DNA of 64,000 nucleotides from Clostridia bacterium (GTDB lineage: Bacteria > Bacillota > Clostridia > Oscillospirales > CAG-272): NCBI GenBank assembly GCA_017622085.1, contig JAGARU010000146.1:62001-126000 (forward strand). Direction: 5' to 3'. The notes beneath the pieces are model-generated. The model was not told where the DNA came from. It did no database searches and saw only the letters and a program-made list of their open reading frames with translations. Positions 35,988 through 42,733 of the stretch are shown here, piece by piece (within the stretch, counting starts at the first letter, position 1; each line of letters begins with the position of its first letter). A program made the translations under genes and the position numbers.

Positions 35988-36725
35988 ATGGAACGAGCCG
36001 TTATTATTACCGGGGCCTCCGGCGGAATTGGGCAGGCGACAGCCCGCGTATTCGCCGCTCACGGTTGGAATTTGGTTTTAGGTTATAACAGAAACAAAGA
36101 ACGAGCCGAGGCCTTGGCGCAGGAATTGGCGCAAGAATTTTCCGTGCGGGCAGTTGCCTTTGGGGGCGATCTTTCCGATCCCTCTGCGTGCCGGCGGATC
36201 GTTGCCAAAGCGATTTTTGAATTTGGCCGGGTGGACGCTTTGGTTGCCAATGCGGGAATCGCTGAGTCCCGTTTGTTTACGGAAACAACGCCGGAGGAAT
36301 TCCGGACTATGATGGACACCAATCTGGGCAGTGTATTCTACACCTGTCAGGCGGCGGCAAAGGAGATGATTGCGGCCGGTGGCGGTGCCATGGTTACCGT
36401 TTCCTCCATCTGGGGACAGGTAGGTGCGGCCATGGAAGTGGCATACTCTGCCGCAAAGGCCGGGGTGATCGGACTTACCAAGGCCTTAGCCAAGGAGCTG
36501 GCGCCCTCTTGCGTTCGGGTCAACTGCGTTTGCCCCGGAGTGATCGACACGGAGATGAACAAGGATTACTCCCCCGAGGTTATGGAGCGCTTGGCTGAGC
36601 AGACCCCGCTTGGACGCATCGGTACGCCCGAGGAGGTTGCCGAGAGCATTTATTTCCTTTCCTCCGAGGCTTCCGGCTTTGTGACGGGACAGGTTCTTGG
36701 GGTAAATGGCGGATTTGTCATTTAA
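35988..36725 (+). CDS. short-chain dehydrogenase/reductase (FabG-like)
   Basis: A 245-residue classical SDR that reduces a carbonyl with NAD(P)H. The cofactor motif TGASGGIGQA (about 8-17), NAG (about 87-89), and the catalytic Ser-Tyr-x3-Lys (VSSIWG at about 138, AYSAAKAG with Tyr about 151 and Lys about 155) are all present. Length and the C-terminal GQVLGVNGGFVI match 3-oxoacyl-ACP reductases. It is not among fatty-acid genes, so the substrate may be different. Its start lies 55 bp after mutY, with TAAGGAG 8 bp upstream and a possible extended -10 (TGATAGAAT) in the gap. Confidence 0.88.
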   Translation: MERAVIITGASGGIGQATARVFAAHGWNLVLGYNRNKERAEALAQELAQEFSVRAVAFGGDLSDPSACRRIVAKAIFEFGRVDALVANAGIAESRLFTETTPEEFRTMMDTNLGSVFYTCQAAAKEMIAAGGGAMVTVSSIWGQVGAAMEVAYSAAKAGVIGLTKALAKELAPSCVRVNCVCPGVIDTEMNKDYSPEVMERLAEQTPLGRIGTPEEVAESIYFLSSEASGFVTGQVLGVNGGFVI

Positions 36726-36728
36726 TAC

Positions 36729-36757
36729 TTGCTTTTTGAACCGATTCGTGATACAAT
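36729..36757 (+). promoter_or_regulatory. promoter of pnuC and its leader
   Basis: TTGCTT (36729-36734), 17 bp, TACAAT (36752-36757) with an extended -10 TGA. It begins just after the SDR stop codon. Confidence 0.75.
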
Positions 36758-36763
36758 ACGGAT

Positions 36764-36850
36764 CGAATAACTGCCACCGGGTAGTGTGATGCTTAGCATC
36801 CGTTTGCGCGTCGTTAGGTCTTTGAAGACGCGCATGCGGATGCTTTTTTT
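36764..36850 (+). promoter_or_regulatory. attenuator-type leader RNA of pnuC (class not recognised)
   Basis: A strong two-part terminator, GCATCCG/CGGATGC (36796-36802 with 36837-36843) enclosing GCGCGTC/GACGCGC (36806-36812 with 36827-36833), ends in seven T residues 5 bp before the pnuC ribosome site. An upstream GATGC (36788-36792) can pair with GCATC (36796-36800), destroying the terminator base. This is a classic antiterminator arrangement. The preceding 25 nt, with CTGCCACCGGGTAGTGTG, would be the sensing part. It does not match TPP, FMN, preQ1 or ZTP consensus elements that I know. A very small riboswitch or a protein-binding attenuator is possible. Confidence 0.7.
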
Positions 36851-36861
36851 GTGGAGGATTT

Positions 36862-37554
36862 ATGCGACGGTTACTGACGTACTTTTCGCGGGGGGAGCTA
36901 GCTTTGTGGTTCTCTTCCCTTGCTTTGATTCTTGCTTCCTTTTTCCTGTTTGACCGGGAAAGCTATCTGACCCTTGCGGCATCGATTGTGGGGGTTACTT
37001 CTCTGATCTTTTGTGCCAAGGGAAATCCCATTGGGCAGGCGTTGATGGTAATTTTCAGCGTGCTTTACGGCATCATTTCCTACTCCTTTGCCTATTACGG
37101 AGAGATGATTACGTATCTTGGCATGACGGCGCCGATGGCTTTGTTTTCTCTGATTGCGTGGCTGGTGCATCCCTATAAGGGAAATCGGGCTGAGGTGGCA
37201 GTGAATCGGCTGAGATGGCGGGAGATTCCCTTTCTTATCGTTTTAACAGCGGCGGTGACGGTGGGCTTCTACTTTATTTTGGACGCCTTTGGGACGGCAA
37301 ACATTGTGCCAAGCACTTTGTCCGTTGCCACCAGCTTCGGAGCGGTATATCTGACCTTCCGGCGGTGTCCTTACTTTGCTTTGATCTATGCGGCGAACGA
37401 TCTGGTACTGATCGTTTTGTGGGCTTTGGCGGCGAGAACGGACATTTCTTATCTATCCGTAATCATCTGCTTTGCCGTTTTCTTGGTGAACGACCTTTAC
37501 GGCTTTATCAGCTGGCAAAGGATGGCACGGCGGCAAACAGAAACCAAAATATAA
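36862..37554 (+). CDS. pnuC: PnuC-family vitamin/nucleoside transporter
   Basis: A 230-residue inner-membrane protein with seven hydrophobic segments, in the PnuC family that carries nicotinamide riboside, or in related clades thiamine or riboflavin. Family features are FCAKGNPIGQALMVIFSVLYG (about 49-69, split FCAKGNPIGQ and FSVLYGIISY), TYLGMTAPMA (about 92-101), SVATSFGAVYLTFRRC (about 152-167) and VNDLYGFISW near the C-terminus. The ATG has a GGAGG site 7 bp upstream, placed just beyond the leader terminator. With that attenuator, its expression probably follows a cofactor level. NAD precursor uptake is the most likely role. Confidence 0.88.
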   Translation: MRRLLTYFSRGELALWFSSLALILASFFLFDRESYLTLAASIVGVTSLIFCAKGNPIGQALMVIFSVLYGIISYSFAYYGEMITYLGMTAPMALFSLIAWLVHPYKGNRAEVAVNRLRWREIPFLIVLTAAVTVGFYFILDAFGTANIVPSTLSVATSFGAVYLTFRRCPYFALIYAANDLVLIVLWALAARTDISYLSVIICFAVFLVNDLYGFISWQRMARRQTETKI

Positions 37555-37558
37555 CACA

Positions 37559-37587
37559 AGGGCTACCCCATTTTCAGGGTAGCCCTT
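37559..37587. terminator. hairpin between pnuC and the convergent membrane-protein gene
   Basis: A perfect 11 bp stem (AAGGGCTACCC / GGGTAGCCCTT) with an 8 nt loop lies between two convergent stops. The T-run on the plus strand is short, so termination may be moderate. Confidence 0.7.
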
Positions 37588-37608
37588 TGCCTATTATGTA
37601 GCTTGATC

Positions 37609-38184
37609 TTATTTGAACGTTACAGAACCGACGTCGCGCTTGCTATGCATCTTTACCTGCGCGCCACAACGGGGACAGTGATAATACTCGGTTACCTTCT
37701 GGGATCCGGAAACGGAGTCAGAGTACCAAGTCAGTTCAATCTCATTGCTGGCGGTATCGCCATCATGCTTCAGGCTGTAACCGCACTTGCGACAGGTAAG
37801 CCGATTGGCAAAGAAGAATACGAGAACAACAAAGCCTGCAATTGCGGCCTTGATTCCATCCCCGTTGGTGCCGGGAATCGTGTTCATGCGCTGGATGAAA
37901 TAAACCACGAATGCAAGAGCAGTATACATAACAACGGAGAAATAGAAACGCATACAATTGATACGGCTTAAAACTGCACCCAAAAGACCTTTTCTCTCTA
38001 CCAACGCCTTTTTGATATGGAACACGCGGCGACCAATACCGGAAAGGAGCAAAAGTACGGTCATGCCAACCAGATATCCGATCTGGGGAGTCTCATATTC
38101 CATAGTTCCAAAGTAGATACCGAAACAATAAAACGCGGCAGCAAAAGAACCAACCCAAAGAAGTAAACCAACAAGCTTTCTCAT
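37609..38184 (-). CDS. membrane protein with a C-terminal zinc ribbon, function unknown
   Basis: A 191-residue protein with four predicted transmembrane segments (about 5-25, 36-52, 79-98 and 110-127) and a soluble C-terminal tail. That tail has two Cys pairs, CRKCG (about 131-135) and CPRCG (about 170-174), which should form a zinc ribbon. I do not recognise a named family. The gene stands alone between the pnuC terminator and the TPR gene. Nothing shows how it is regulated. Confidence 0.8.
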   Translation of the reverse strand: MRKLVGLLLWVGSFAAAFYCFGIYFGTMEYETPQIGYLVGMTVLLLLSGIGRRVFHIKKALVERKGLLGAVLSRINCMRFYFSVVMYTALAFVVYFIQRMNTIPGTNGDGIKAAIAGFVVLVFFFANRLTCRKCGYSLKHDGDTASNEIELTWYSDSVSGSQKVTEYYHCPRCGAQVKMHSKRDVGSVTFK

Positions 38185-38328
38185 AAAGCCTCCATAATAA
38201 ATATTAAGTTTGATTTCTCCTCAAAACGACCTTTTCCGAGAGAAATCCGCATTTATTGTACTCCTTCCGGCGTGCGTTGTCAATCTGTGAAACCCGACAA
38301 TGTTGCTTAACTTTGCTGAAATCTGTAT

Positions 38329-39159
38329 TTAGTCGTTTTCGTCCAGGATATAGCGGACGGCAAGCTCGATCTTTTTGCGGTCGGCACCGGCCGCGGCGGC
38401 TTGGCAAAGGGCTTTTTCGTAGGCCTCCTCGTCTCCCATGGCGGCGTAGGCAATGGAACGGGCGGAATGAGCCGGAATCAAATTCGCGTTTATAGCGAGA
38501 GCCTTTTCGGCGTATTCCAATGCGCCCTCGTATTCGGCCTCTCGTACGTACAGATTGGCAATGTTACTATAAGCGTTGGCGTTTTGAGGATCCACCTTAA
38601 GGGCACGCTCATAGGCCTCGATGGCGCGGGCGTTATTGCCTAAGCGCTGGTAGCAGATACCGGCGTTGGACAGAACGGTGGAATTGGGGGTAAGGGCGGC
38701 GGCCTTTTCATACCATTCGGCGGCTTGGAGATAATACGTTCCATCGTCGTAGCAGAGGCCGAGGAAGGTAGCGACGGCAAAGCGATCGGTGGTGGATTCC
38801 ACCTCCGGCCAGAGGCGATCCAGATGCTTGATCGCCACAAGGGGCTTATCGGCGTTAAAGGCATTCAAGGCCTTTAAGAACTCTTTTTCTCCCTTGGGAT
38901 TACCAAGAAAGGCGTTGCCCATCAAATCGTTATAATGCTTGCGGTAAAAGGCAATGGTACGCTTGGGGGCGCGGCGGCCGCCGAAGGCTTTGATCAAGGT
39001 AAAGACCGAGCCGATGAGCAAGAGAATGGCGCGGGTGACTGTGTTTTGAGAGAGTGTGTCGGTTTGCAAATATTCACGAACGGCAAGGCCAATGATGGCA
39101 ACGTCCAACAGTAAGACTAGGACGGTAACGAGTATGAGCACGGCTTTTCTTTTTTTCAC
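38329..39159 (-). CDS. membrane-anchored TPR-repeat protein
   Basis: A 276-residue protein with two N-terminal hydrophobic segments (about 6-28 and 42-58) and a cytosolic or exported helical domain. At least three tetratricopeptide units are visible between about 125 and 235: YYLQAAEWYEKAAALTPNS, NNARAIEAYERALKVDPQNA and EYEGALEYAEKALAINANL. TPRs mediate protein-protein contacts; the partner is unknown. The start is a GTG with an ideal GGAGG site 6 bp upstream. It is monocistronic. Confidence 0.85.
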   Translation of the reverse strand: MKKRKAVLILVTVLVLLLDVAIIGLAVREYLQTDTLSQNTVTRAILLLIGSVFTLIKAFGGRRAPKRTIAFYRKHYNDLMGNAFLGNPKGEKEFLKALNAFNADKPLVAIKHLDRLWPEVESTTDRFAVATFLGLCYDDGTYYLQAAEWYEKAAALTPNSTVLSNAGICYQRLGNNARAIEAYERALKVDPQNANAYSNIANLYVREAEYEGALEYAEKALAINANLIPAHSARSIAYAAMGDEEAYEKALCQAAAAGADRKKIELAVRYILDEND

Positions 39160-39217
39160 AGCGGGCCTCCTTGGATTTTTTCTAAATTATATAACAGGTG
39201 TATGCCGTTGTCAAGAA

Positions 39218-39252
39218 AAAAGCCCTCACTCCGCTTTTGGAGTGGGGCTTTT
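39218..39252 (-). terminator. terminator of the polysaccharide deacetylase pair
   Basis: A 14-15 bp stem with one mismatch (AAAAGCCCTCACTCC / GGAGTGGGGCTTTT) is followed by a T-run on the minus strand, 1 bp after the stop codon. Confidence 0.9.
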
Positions 39253-39253
39253 C

Positions 39254-39925
39254 TTATGAGAGAAGCTCGGATACGGTGACAAAGCGGAAGCCTTGTTCTT
39301 GAAGGGCAGGAATGATGATATCCAACGTTTTTATGGTATTGGCGACGCTTGGATGATAGTCGTGAAAAAGGATGATGTCGCCGTTATCGGTGCTTTCCAT
39401 AATATTTTTTACCATTTTATCCACCGGCTCGTGTGCCCAATCACGGGTATCCACGTCCCAGAGGACGATGCGATATCCAAGCTCCTCCGCCAAAGAAAGA
39501 AACTGGGCGCTCATGGCACCTTGGGGTGGGCGGATCAGGTTAACGCCGTAATCCGTCAGGTCGTAGATCCTTTTGGCGGTATCCGTTACCTCCCGGAGCA
39601 TATCCTCGTAGCTCATGGTGCGCATGCTTTTGTGGTTATAGGTGTGGTTGCCGATCTCATGCCCCTCCTCGTAAGCACGGAGGAGTGGGGCGGGATAATT
39701 TTCCGCATTGACGCCCACTGCGAAGAAGGTAGCCTTGACATTATGCTTTTCAAGGACGTCAAGGATGCGATCCGTGTAGGTGGGATGGGGGCCGTCGTCA
39801 AAGGTAAGAGCGATGGTACGCTCCTCCCGACTGCCATGAGTATACACGTTATCGTCCTCTATGAGAGTAACAGGGGTAAAGACAAGGGTGGCGGCGAGGA
39901 GGGTGGAGACAAGCTGCGTCCACAT
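39254..39925 (-). CDS. secreted polysaccharide deacetylase (NodB/CE4 domain)
   Basis: A 223-residue protein with an N-terminal signal or anchor segment (about 1-20) and a CE4 domain that removes N-acetyl groups from peptidoglycan or chitin-like glycans. Motifs are MT1 TFDDGPHPTYTDRI (about 40-53), MT2 HEIGNHTYNHKSM (about 88-100, metal His pair), MT3 RPPQGAMS (about 131-138) and MT5 ILFHDYH (about 185-191). The metal-binding Asp/His/His triad is complete. It follows the PdaA-type gene by 3 bp, with its ribosome site inside that gene. The two probably act together on the cell wall or cortex. Confidence 0.93.
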   Translation of the reverse strand: MWTQLVSTLLAATLVFTPVTLIEDDNVYTHGSREERTIALTFDDGPHPTYTDRILDVLEKHNVKATFFAVGVNAENYPAPLLRAYEEGHEIGNHTYNHKSMRTMSYEDMLREVTDTAKRIYDLTDYGVNLIRPPQGAMSAQFLSLAEELGYRIVLWDVDTRDWAHEPVDKMVKNIMESTDNGDIILFHDYHPSVANTIKTLDIIIPALQEQGFRFVTVSELLS

Positions 39926-39928
39926 ACG

Positions 39929-40702
39929 TTAGCCCTTTTTCAGTTCGTCCAAGGTGCCGAATCGGTAGCCTTGGGCCTTCCACTCTGCGATCAGACGGGG
40001 GAGGATCTTGGCGTTGGTCTCCGAGGTGGGGTGAAACAGGAGAATAGCGCCGTTATGGGTATTTTCCATCACCTTTTTCATGGCCTCCTCCTCGCTCATT
40101 TGATGCTTATTGTCCCAATCGGCATAGGCGAAGCTCCAGAAAACCGTGGTGTAGCCAAGCTCCGTAGCAAATTGGAGGTTCTGCTCGCTGAACTTGCCCT
40201 CCGGAGGGCGGTAGAATTTTGCCATTTTGGCTCCGATTTTCTCCTCATACAAGCGCTCAAGGCCGGTGAGCTCTGCCTCAAACTCTGCAATATCCGTTAC
40301 CTTTGTCATATCCCGGTGTTTCATGGTATGGTTACAGACCGTATGGCCCTCGGCGGCCATGCGCTTGACCAGATCCGTATTTTTTAGGATGAGATTGTCG
40401 AGAATAAAGAAGGCGGCGGGAACGTTTTCGTCCTTCAGGGTGTTGAGGATCTTTTCCACGTTTCCGTTTTCATATCCGGCATCAAAGGTCAGATAAAGGA
40501 CCTTTTCTTCGCTGGTATCTCCGTGATTTTTGTCAACGTAATAGGCGTTATACTGCTCGATGACGGCCATATTCGAGTCCAGGGTGGGCTGCTTGTGCTC
40601 CTTATTCCGCTTGCAGTACCAGCCGGCGGGGGCGGCATAGGCGGTGAAGGTGACGGTTGCCGCCATGGCAAGGGACGACAGGGTCAGGATCAATTTTTTC
40701 AT
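39929..40702 (-). CDS. delta-lactam-forming peptidoglycan deacetylase (PdaA-like)
   Basis: A 257-residue secreted CE4 enzyme. A Sec signal peptide (MKKLILTLSSLAMAATVTFT, cleaved near AYA) is followed by a PdaA-type insert and the motifs YLTFDAGYENG (about 78-88), CNHTMKHRDM (about 132-141), RPPEGKFSEQN (about 173-183) and ILLFHPTSE (about 226-234). The Ala-Gly-Tyr-Glu-Asn-Gly variant of motif 1 is characteristic of PdaA, which makes muramic delta-lactam in spore cortex. I chose the ATG at 40702 for its AAGGAGAT site. Proximity to the sigma-F operon fits a sporulation role. Confidence 0.88.
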   Translation of the reverse strand: MKKLILTLSSLAMAATVTFTAYAAPAGWYCKRNKEHKQPTLDSNMAVIEQYNAYYVDKNHGDTSEEKVLYLTFDAGYENGNVEKILNTLKDENVPAAFFILDNLILKNTDLVKRMAAEGHTVCNHTMKHRDMTKVTDIAEFEAELTGLERLYEEKIGAKMAKFYRPPEGKFSEQNLQFATELGYTTVFWSFAYADWDNKHQMSEEEAMKKVMENTHNGAILLFHPTSETNAKILPRLIAEWKAQGYRFGTLDELKKG

Positions 40703-40865
40703 GGTTATCTCCTTTTTTGTATCGTTGCGTACAGGCTCAGTATGTGTAGGTTTTGGCGCGGTCAGCCTAAGAAGTTTTATGCTGCGCGCCCTTATTTTGC
40801 CCTGTATGGCGAGGGATCGGCGAGGAAAAACTACGGTTACAAGCACAAACAAGGAGGTGTCCGGT

Positions 40866-41036
40866 GTGAAGATCAATCCCATTACAGCGACAGCCATCGG
40901 TATGGCGGTCGGCTCGGTGGCTACGGTTATGCTGAGTGGCAAAAAAATCAGCGCAAGGAAGGTGACCCGGGAAATGAAGGAAATGGCAAATGGAGTTTCC
41001 TCCATGCTGTCCTGCACGGGTCGTGGCAGACGGTAA
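40866..41036 (+). CDS. small membrane-associated protein, function unknown
   Basis: A 56-residue protein translated from a GTG at 40866 with a perfect AAGGAGG site 9 bp upstream. The frame is open further upstream, but no other ribosome site supports it. The N-terminal half is a single transmembrane segment (ITATAIGMAVGSVATVML), followed by a basic, helical tail (KKISARKVTREMKEMANGVS). No family recognised. It lies between the divergent PdaA-type gene and the spoIIA operon and has its own terminator, so it may be a small sporulation protein (position-based inference). Confidence 0.7.
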   Translation: MKINPITATAIGMAVGSVATVMLSGKKISARKVTREMKEMANGVSSMLSCTGRGRR

Positions 41037-41042
41037 GAATAC

Positions 41043-41077
41043 GCGGCACGGATTGTTTCGTGCCGCTTTATTTTTTG
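41043..41077 (+). terminator. terminator after the small membrane protein
   Basis: An 8 bp GC-rich stem (GCGGCACG / CGTGCCGC) is followed by TTTATTTTTT. Confidence 0.85.
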
Positions 41078-41157
41078 TCCGTGACTCATTGTGACAAGAT
41101 TCTCATTTTTTACATAGTACAATGGGGACACTCAACTACAAAAGGAAGGTGAAAAAT

Positions 41158-41505
41158 TTGGCTGAAACCGGAAATTTAACAATCCGACAGGAGGATGCCA
41201 CCCTCCGTTTTACGATTCTTGGAGACATCGATCACCACGGGGCGAAGGATCTACGGGAGTCCATGGACTCGGCGCTGTTCTTTTATCGTCCCAGCGTTTG
41301 CGTGATCAATCTCTCCCGGGTGGAGTTCATGGACAGTTCCGGGCTTGGATTGATTCTTGGGCGAAGGACAGGCGCGGAGGAGATTGGAGCGGAGCTGATT
41401 TTGGAGGATCCGTCCGAGAGCGTAAAAAAAATTTTGGGTCTGGCCGGGATCGAACGGCTGATCAAGATCCGATACGGAGGAAACGATGAAAAAATACGTG
41501 AATGA
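41158..41505 (+). CDS. spoIIAA: anti-sigma F factor antagonist
   Basis: A 115-residue STAS-domain protein. When dephosphorylated by SpoIIE in the forespore it displaces SpoIIAB from sigma F; the phosphorylation site is the Ser in FMDSSGLG (about residue 57). The best start is a TTG at 41158 with AAGGAAGG about 9 bp upstream. The in-frame ATG at 41122 overlaps the putative TACAAT -10 box (41118-41123), so it cannot be the main start if that box is used. Overlaps spoIIAB by 20 bp. In Bacillus this operon is under sigma H and sigma F. Confidence 0.93.
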   Translation: MAETGNLTIRQEDATLRFTILGDIDHHGAKDLRESMDSALFFYRPSVCVINLSRVEFMDSSGLGLILGRRTGAEEIGAELILEDPSESVKKILGLAGIERLIKIRYGGNDEKIRE

Positions 41506-41914
41506 AATGAAGGTGGTGTTCCCTTCCCACTCCGCAAACGAAGGGCTTTGTCGGTCGGTGGTGGCATCCTTTGTGGCGCAGTTCAATCCGACCATTGAGG
41601 AGATTTCCGACATCAAGTGTGCCGTATCGGAGGCGGTGACCAATGCCATTGTACATGGGTATCGGTATGCGCCGGGTGAGATTGCGCTACGGGTCCGGGC
41701 AGACGAGGAGCGGTGTATGTATTTAGAGATCAAGGACAAGGGATGCGGCATTGAAAACGTAGAGGTAGCGATGCAACCCCTATATACCACCGATCCGGAG
41801 GGAGAGCGGAGTGGCATGGGCTTTGCAGTGATGCAGACCTTTACAGATCGGCTGTCCGTCCGCAGTAAAATAGGGCGCGGAACGGTGGTGTCCATGCGGA
41901 AAAAGCTCTCCTGA
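41486..41914 (+). CDS. spoIIAB: anti-sigma F factor / SpoIIAA serine kinase
   Basis: A 142-residue GHKL-type ATPase that holds sigma F inactive and phosphorylates SpoIIAA. ATP-lid motifs are the N-box VSEAVTNAIVHGYRY (about 46-60), the G1 box EIKDKGCGIENV (about 81-92) and the G2 box RSGMGFAVMQTF (about 109-120). Length equals B. subtilis SpoIIAB. Ribosome site GGAGG lies in the end of spoIIAA. The forespore-specific partner switch with sigF follows directly downstream. Confidence 0.96.
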   Translation: MKKYVNEMKVVFPSHSANEGLCRSVVASFVAQFNPTIEEISDIKCAVSEAVTNAIVHGYRYAPGEIALRVRADEERCMYLEIKDKGCGIENVEVAMQPLYTTDPEGERSGMGFAVMQTFTDRLSVRSKIGRGTVVSMRKKLS

Positions 41915-41950
41915 ATGCTCCCGGTACATAAAACGTGAGGGGGCGATGTT

Positions 41951-42679
41951 CTGAAAAACGAATCGGATTACGGGCGGAACAGCGAGCTGATCCGCCGGTC
42001 ACAGGCAGGAGACGAAAGGGCTACCGCGGATTTGGTGGAGCTGAATATGGGTCTGGTGCGCTCCATTTGCTATCGGTTCCGGGATCGGGGGGTGGATATG
42101 GAGGATCTGATCCAGATCGGCTCCATTGGAATGCTGAAGGCCATTCGTAGCTTTGAGGTGGATCGGGGAAATGCCTTTTCCACCTACTGCGTGCCGCTGA
42201 TCATTGGAGAGATCCGGCGGTTTTTACGGGATGACGGGCTGATCAAGGTGAGCCGTGTATACAAGCGGAACGGGATGCTTTTGATGCGCAAGCGCGAGGA
42301 GCTGGCGGCGGAGCGTGGAAGTGAGCCCCATCTTTCCGAGGTAGCGGAGGCCTGTGGATTATCTCTTGAGGAGGCGACGCTGGCACTGGATGCCACCTCC
42401 TCCGTGCACTCCATTTCCGATCTGATCGGGGATGACGAGGAATTCACCTTGGAGCAGACCTTGGCGGGAGAAAATAACATTGAGCGGCGTCTGGAACAGT
42501 TGGAGCTATCGGAGGCCATTGGAAAGCTTCCGCCGCTGTGGCGGAAAATCTTATATTTCCGCTTTTATCGGGAGCTTTCCCAACAGCAAACTGCCGATCG
42601 GCTGGGGTTGACTCAGGTAAAAATCTCCCGGGAGGAGAAAAAAATCTTCTCCTCTTTACGGACAGAGCTGGCAAAATAA
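41951..42679 (+). CDS. sigF: forespore sigma factor F
   Basis: A 242-residue sigma-70 family factor, the first forespore-specific sigma. Region 2 (NMGLVRSICYRFRDRGVDME, DLIQIGSIGMLKAI), region 3 (HLSEVAEACGLSLEEATLAL) and region 4 (SQQQTADRLGLTQVKISREE) are all present. No ATG, GTG or TTG start exists in frame before the conserved N-terminus (NSELIRRSQAGDERATADLV). The nearest stop is at 41936-41938 and the only near-cognate start is CTG at 41951, with GAGGGGG about 8 bp upstream. The next usable start (GTG, 42032) would remove region 1.2/2.1 residues. Confidence 0.88.
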   Translation: MKNESDYGRNSELIRRSQAGDERATADLVELNMGLVRSICYRFRDRGVDMEDLIQIGSIGMLKAIRSFEVDRGNAFSTYCVPLIIGEIRRFLRDDGLIKVSRVYKRNGMLLMRKREELAAERGSEPHLSEVAEACGLSLEEATLALDATSSVHSISDLIGDDEEFTLEQTLAGENNIERRLEQLELSEAIGKLPPLWRKILYFRFYRELSQQQTADRLGLTQVKISREEKKIFSSLRTELAK

Positions 42680-42684
42680 AATAG

Positions 42685-42733
42685 CGCGGACGGTCTTCTG
42701 CCCTTTGGCAGTCGGTCGTCCGCGGTATTTTTA
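42685..42733 (+). terminator. terminator of the spoIIA operon
   Basis: CGCGGACG (42685-42692) pairs with CGTCCGCG (42717-42724), enclosing a further CTGCC/GGCAG helix and followed by a T-rich tail. It overlaps the end of the convergent transporter gene. Confidence 0.85.

Noticed and set aside
36764-36850. Assignment of the pnuC leader to a TPP, FMN, preQ1 or NAD+ riboswitch
   Set aside because: None of the conserved cores I know is present; the class is left open.
41122-41157. ATG start of spoIIAA at 41122
   Set aside because: That ATG overlaps the likely -10 box (TACAAT 41118-41123), and a TTG with a good ribosome site lies 36 bp downstream.
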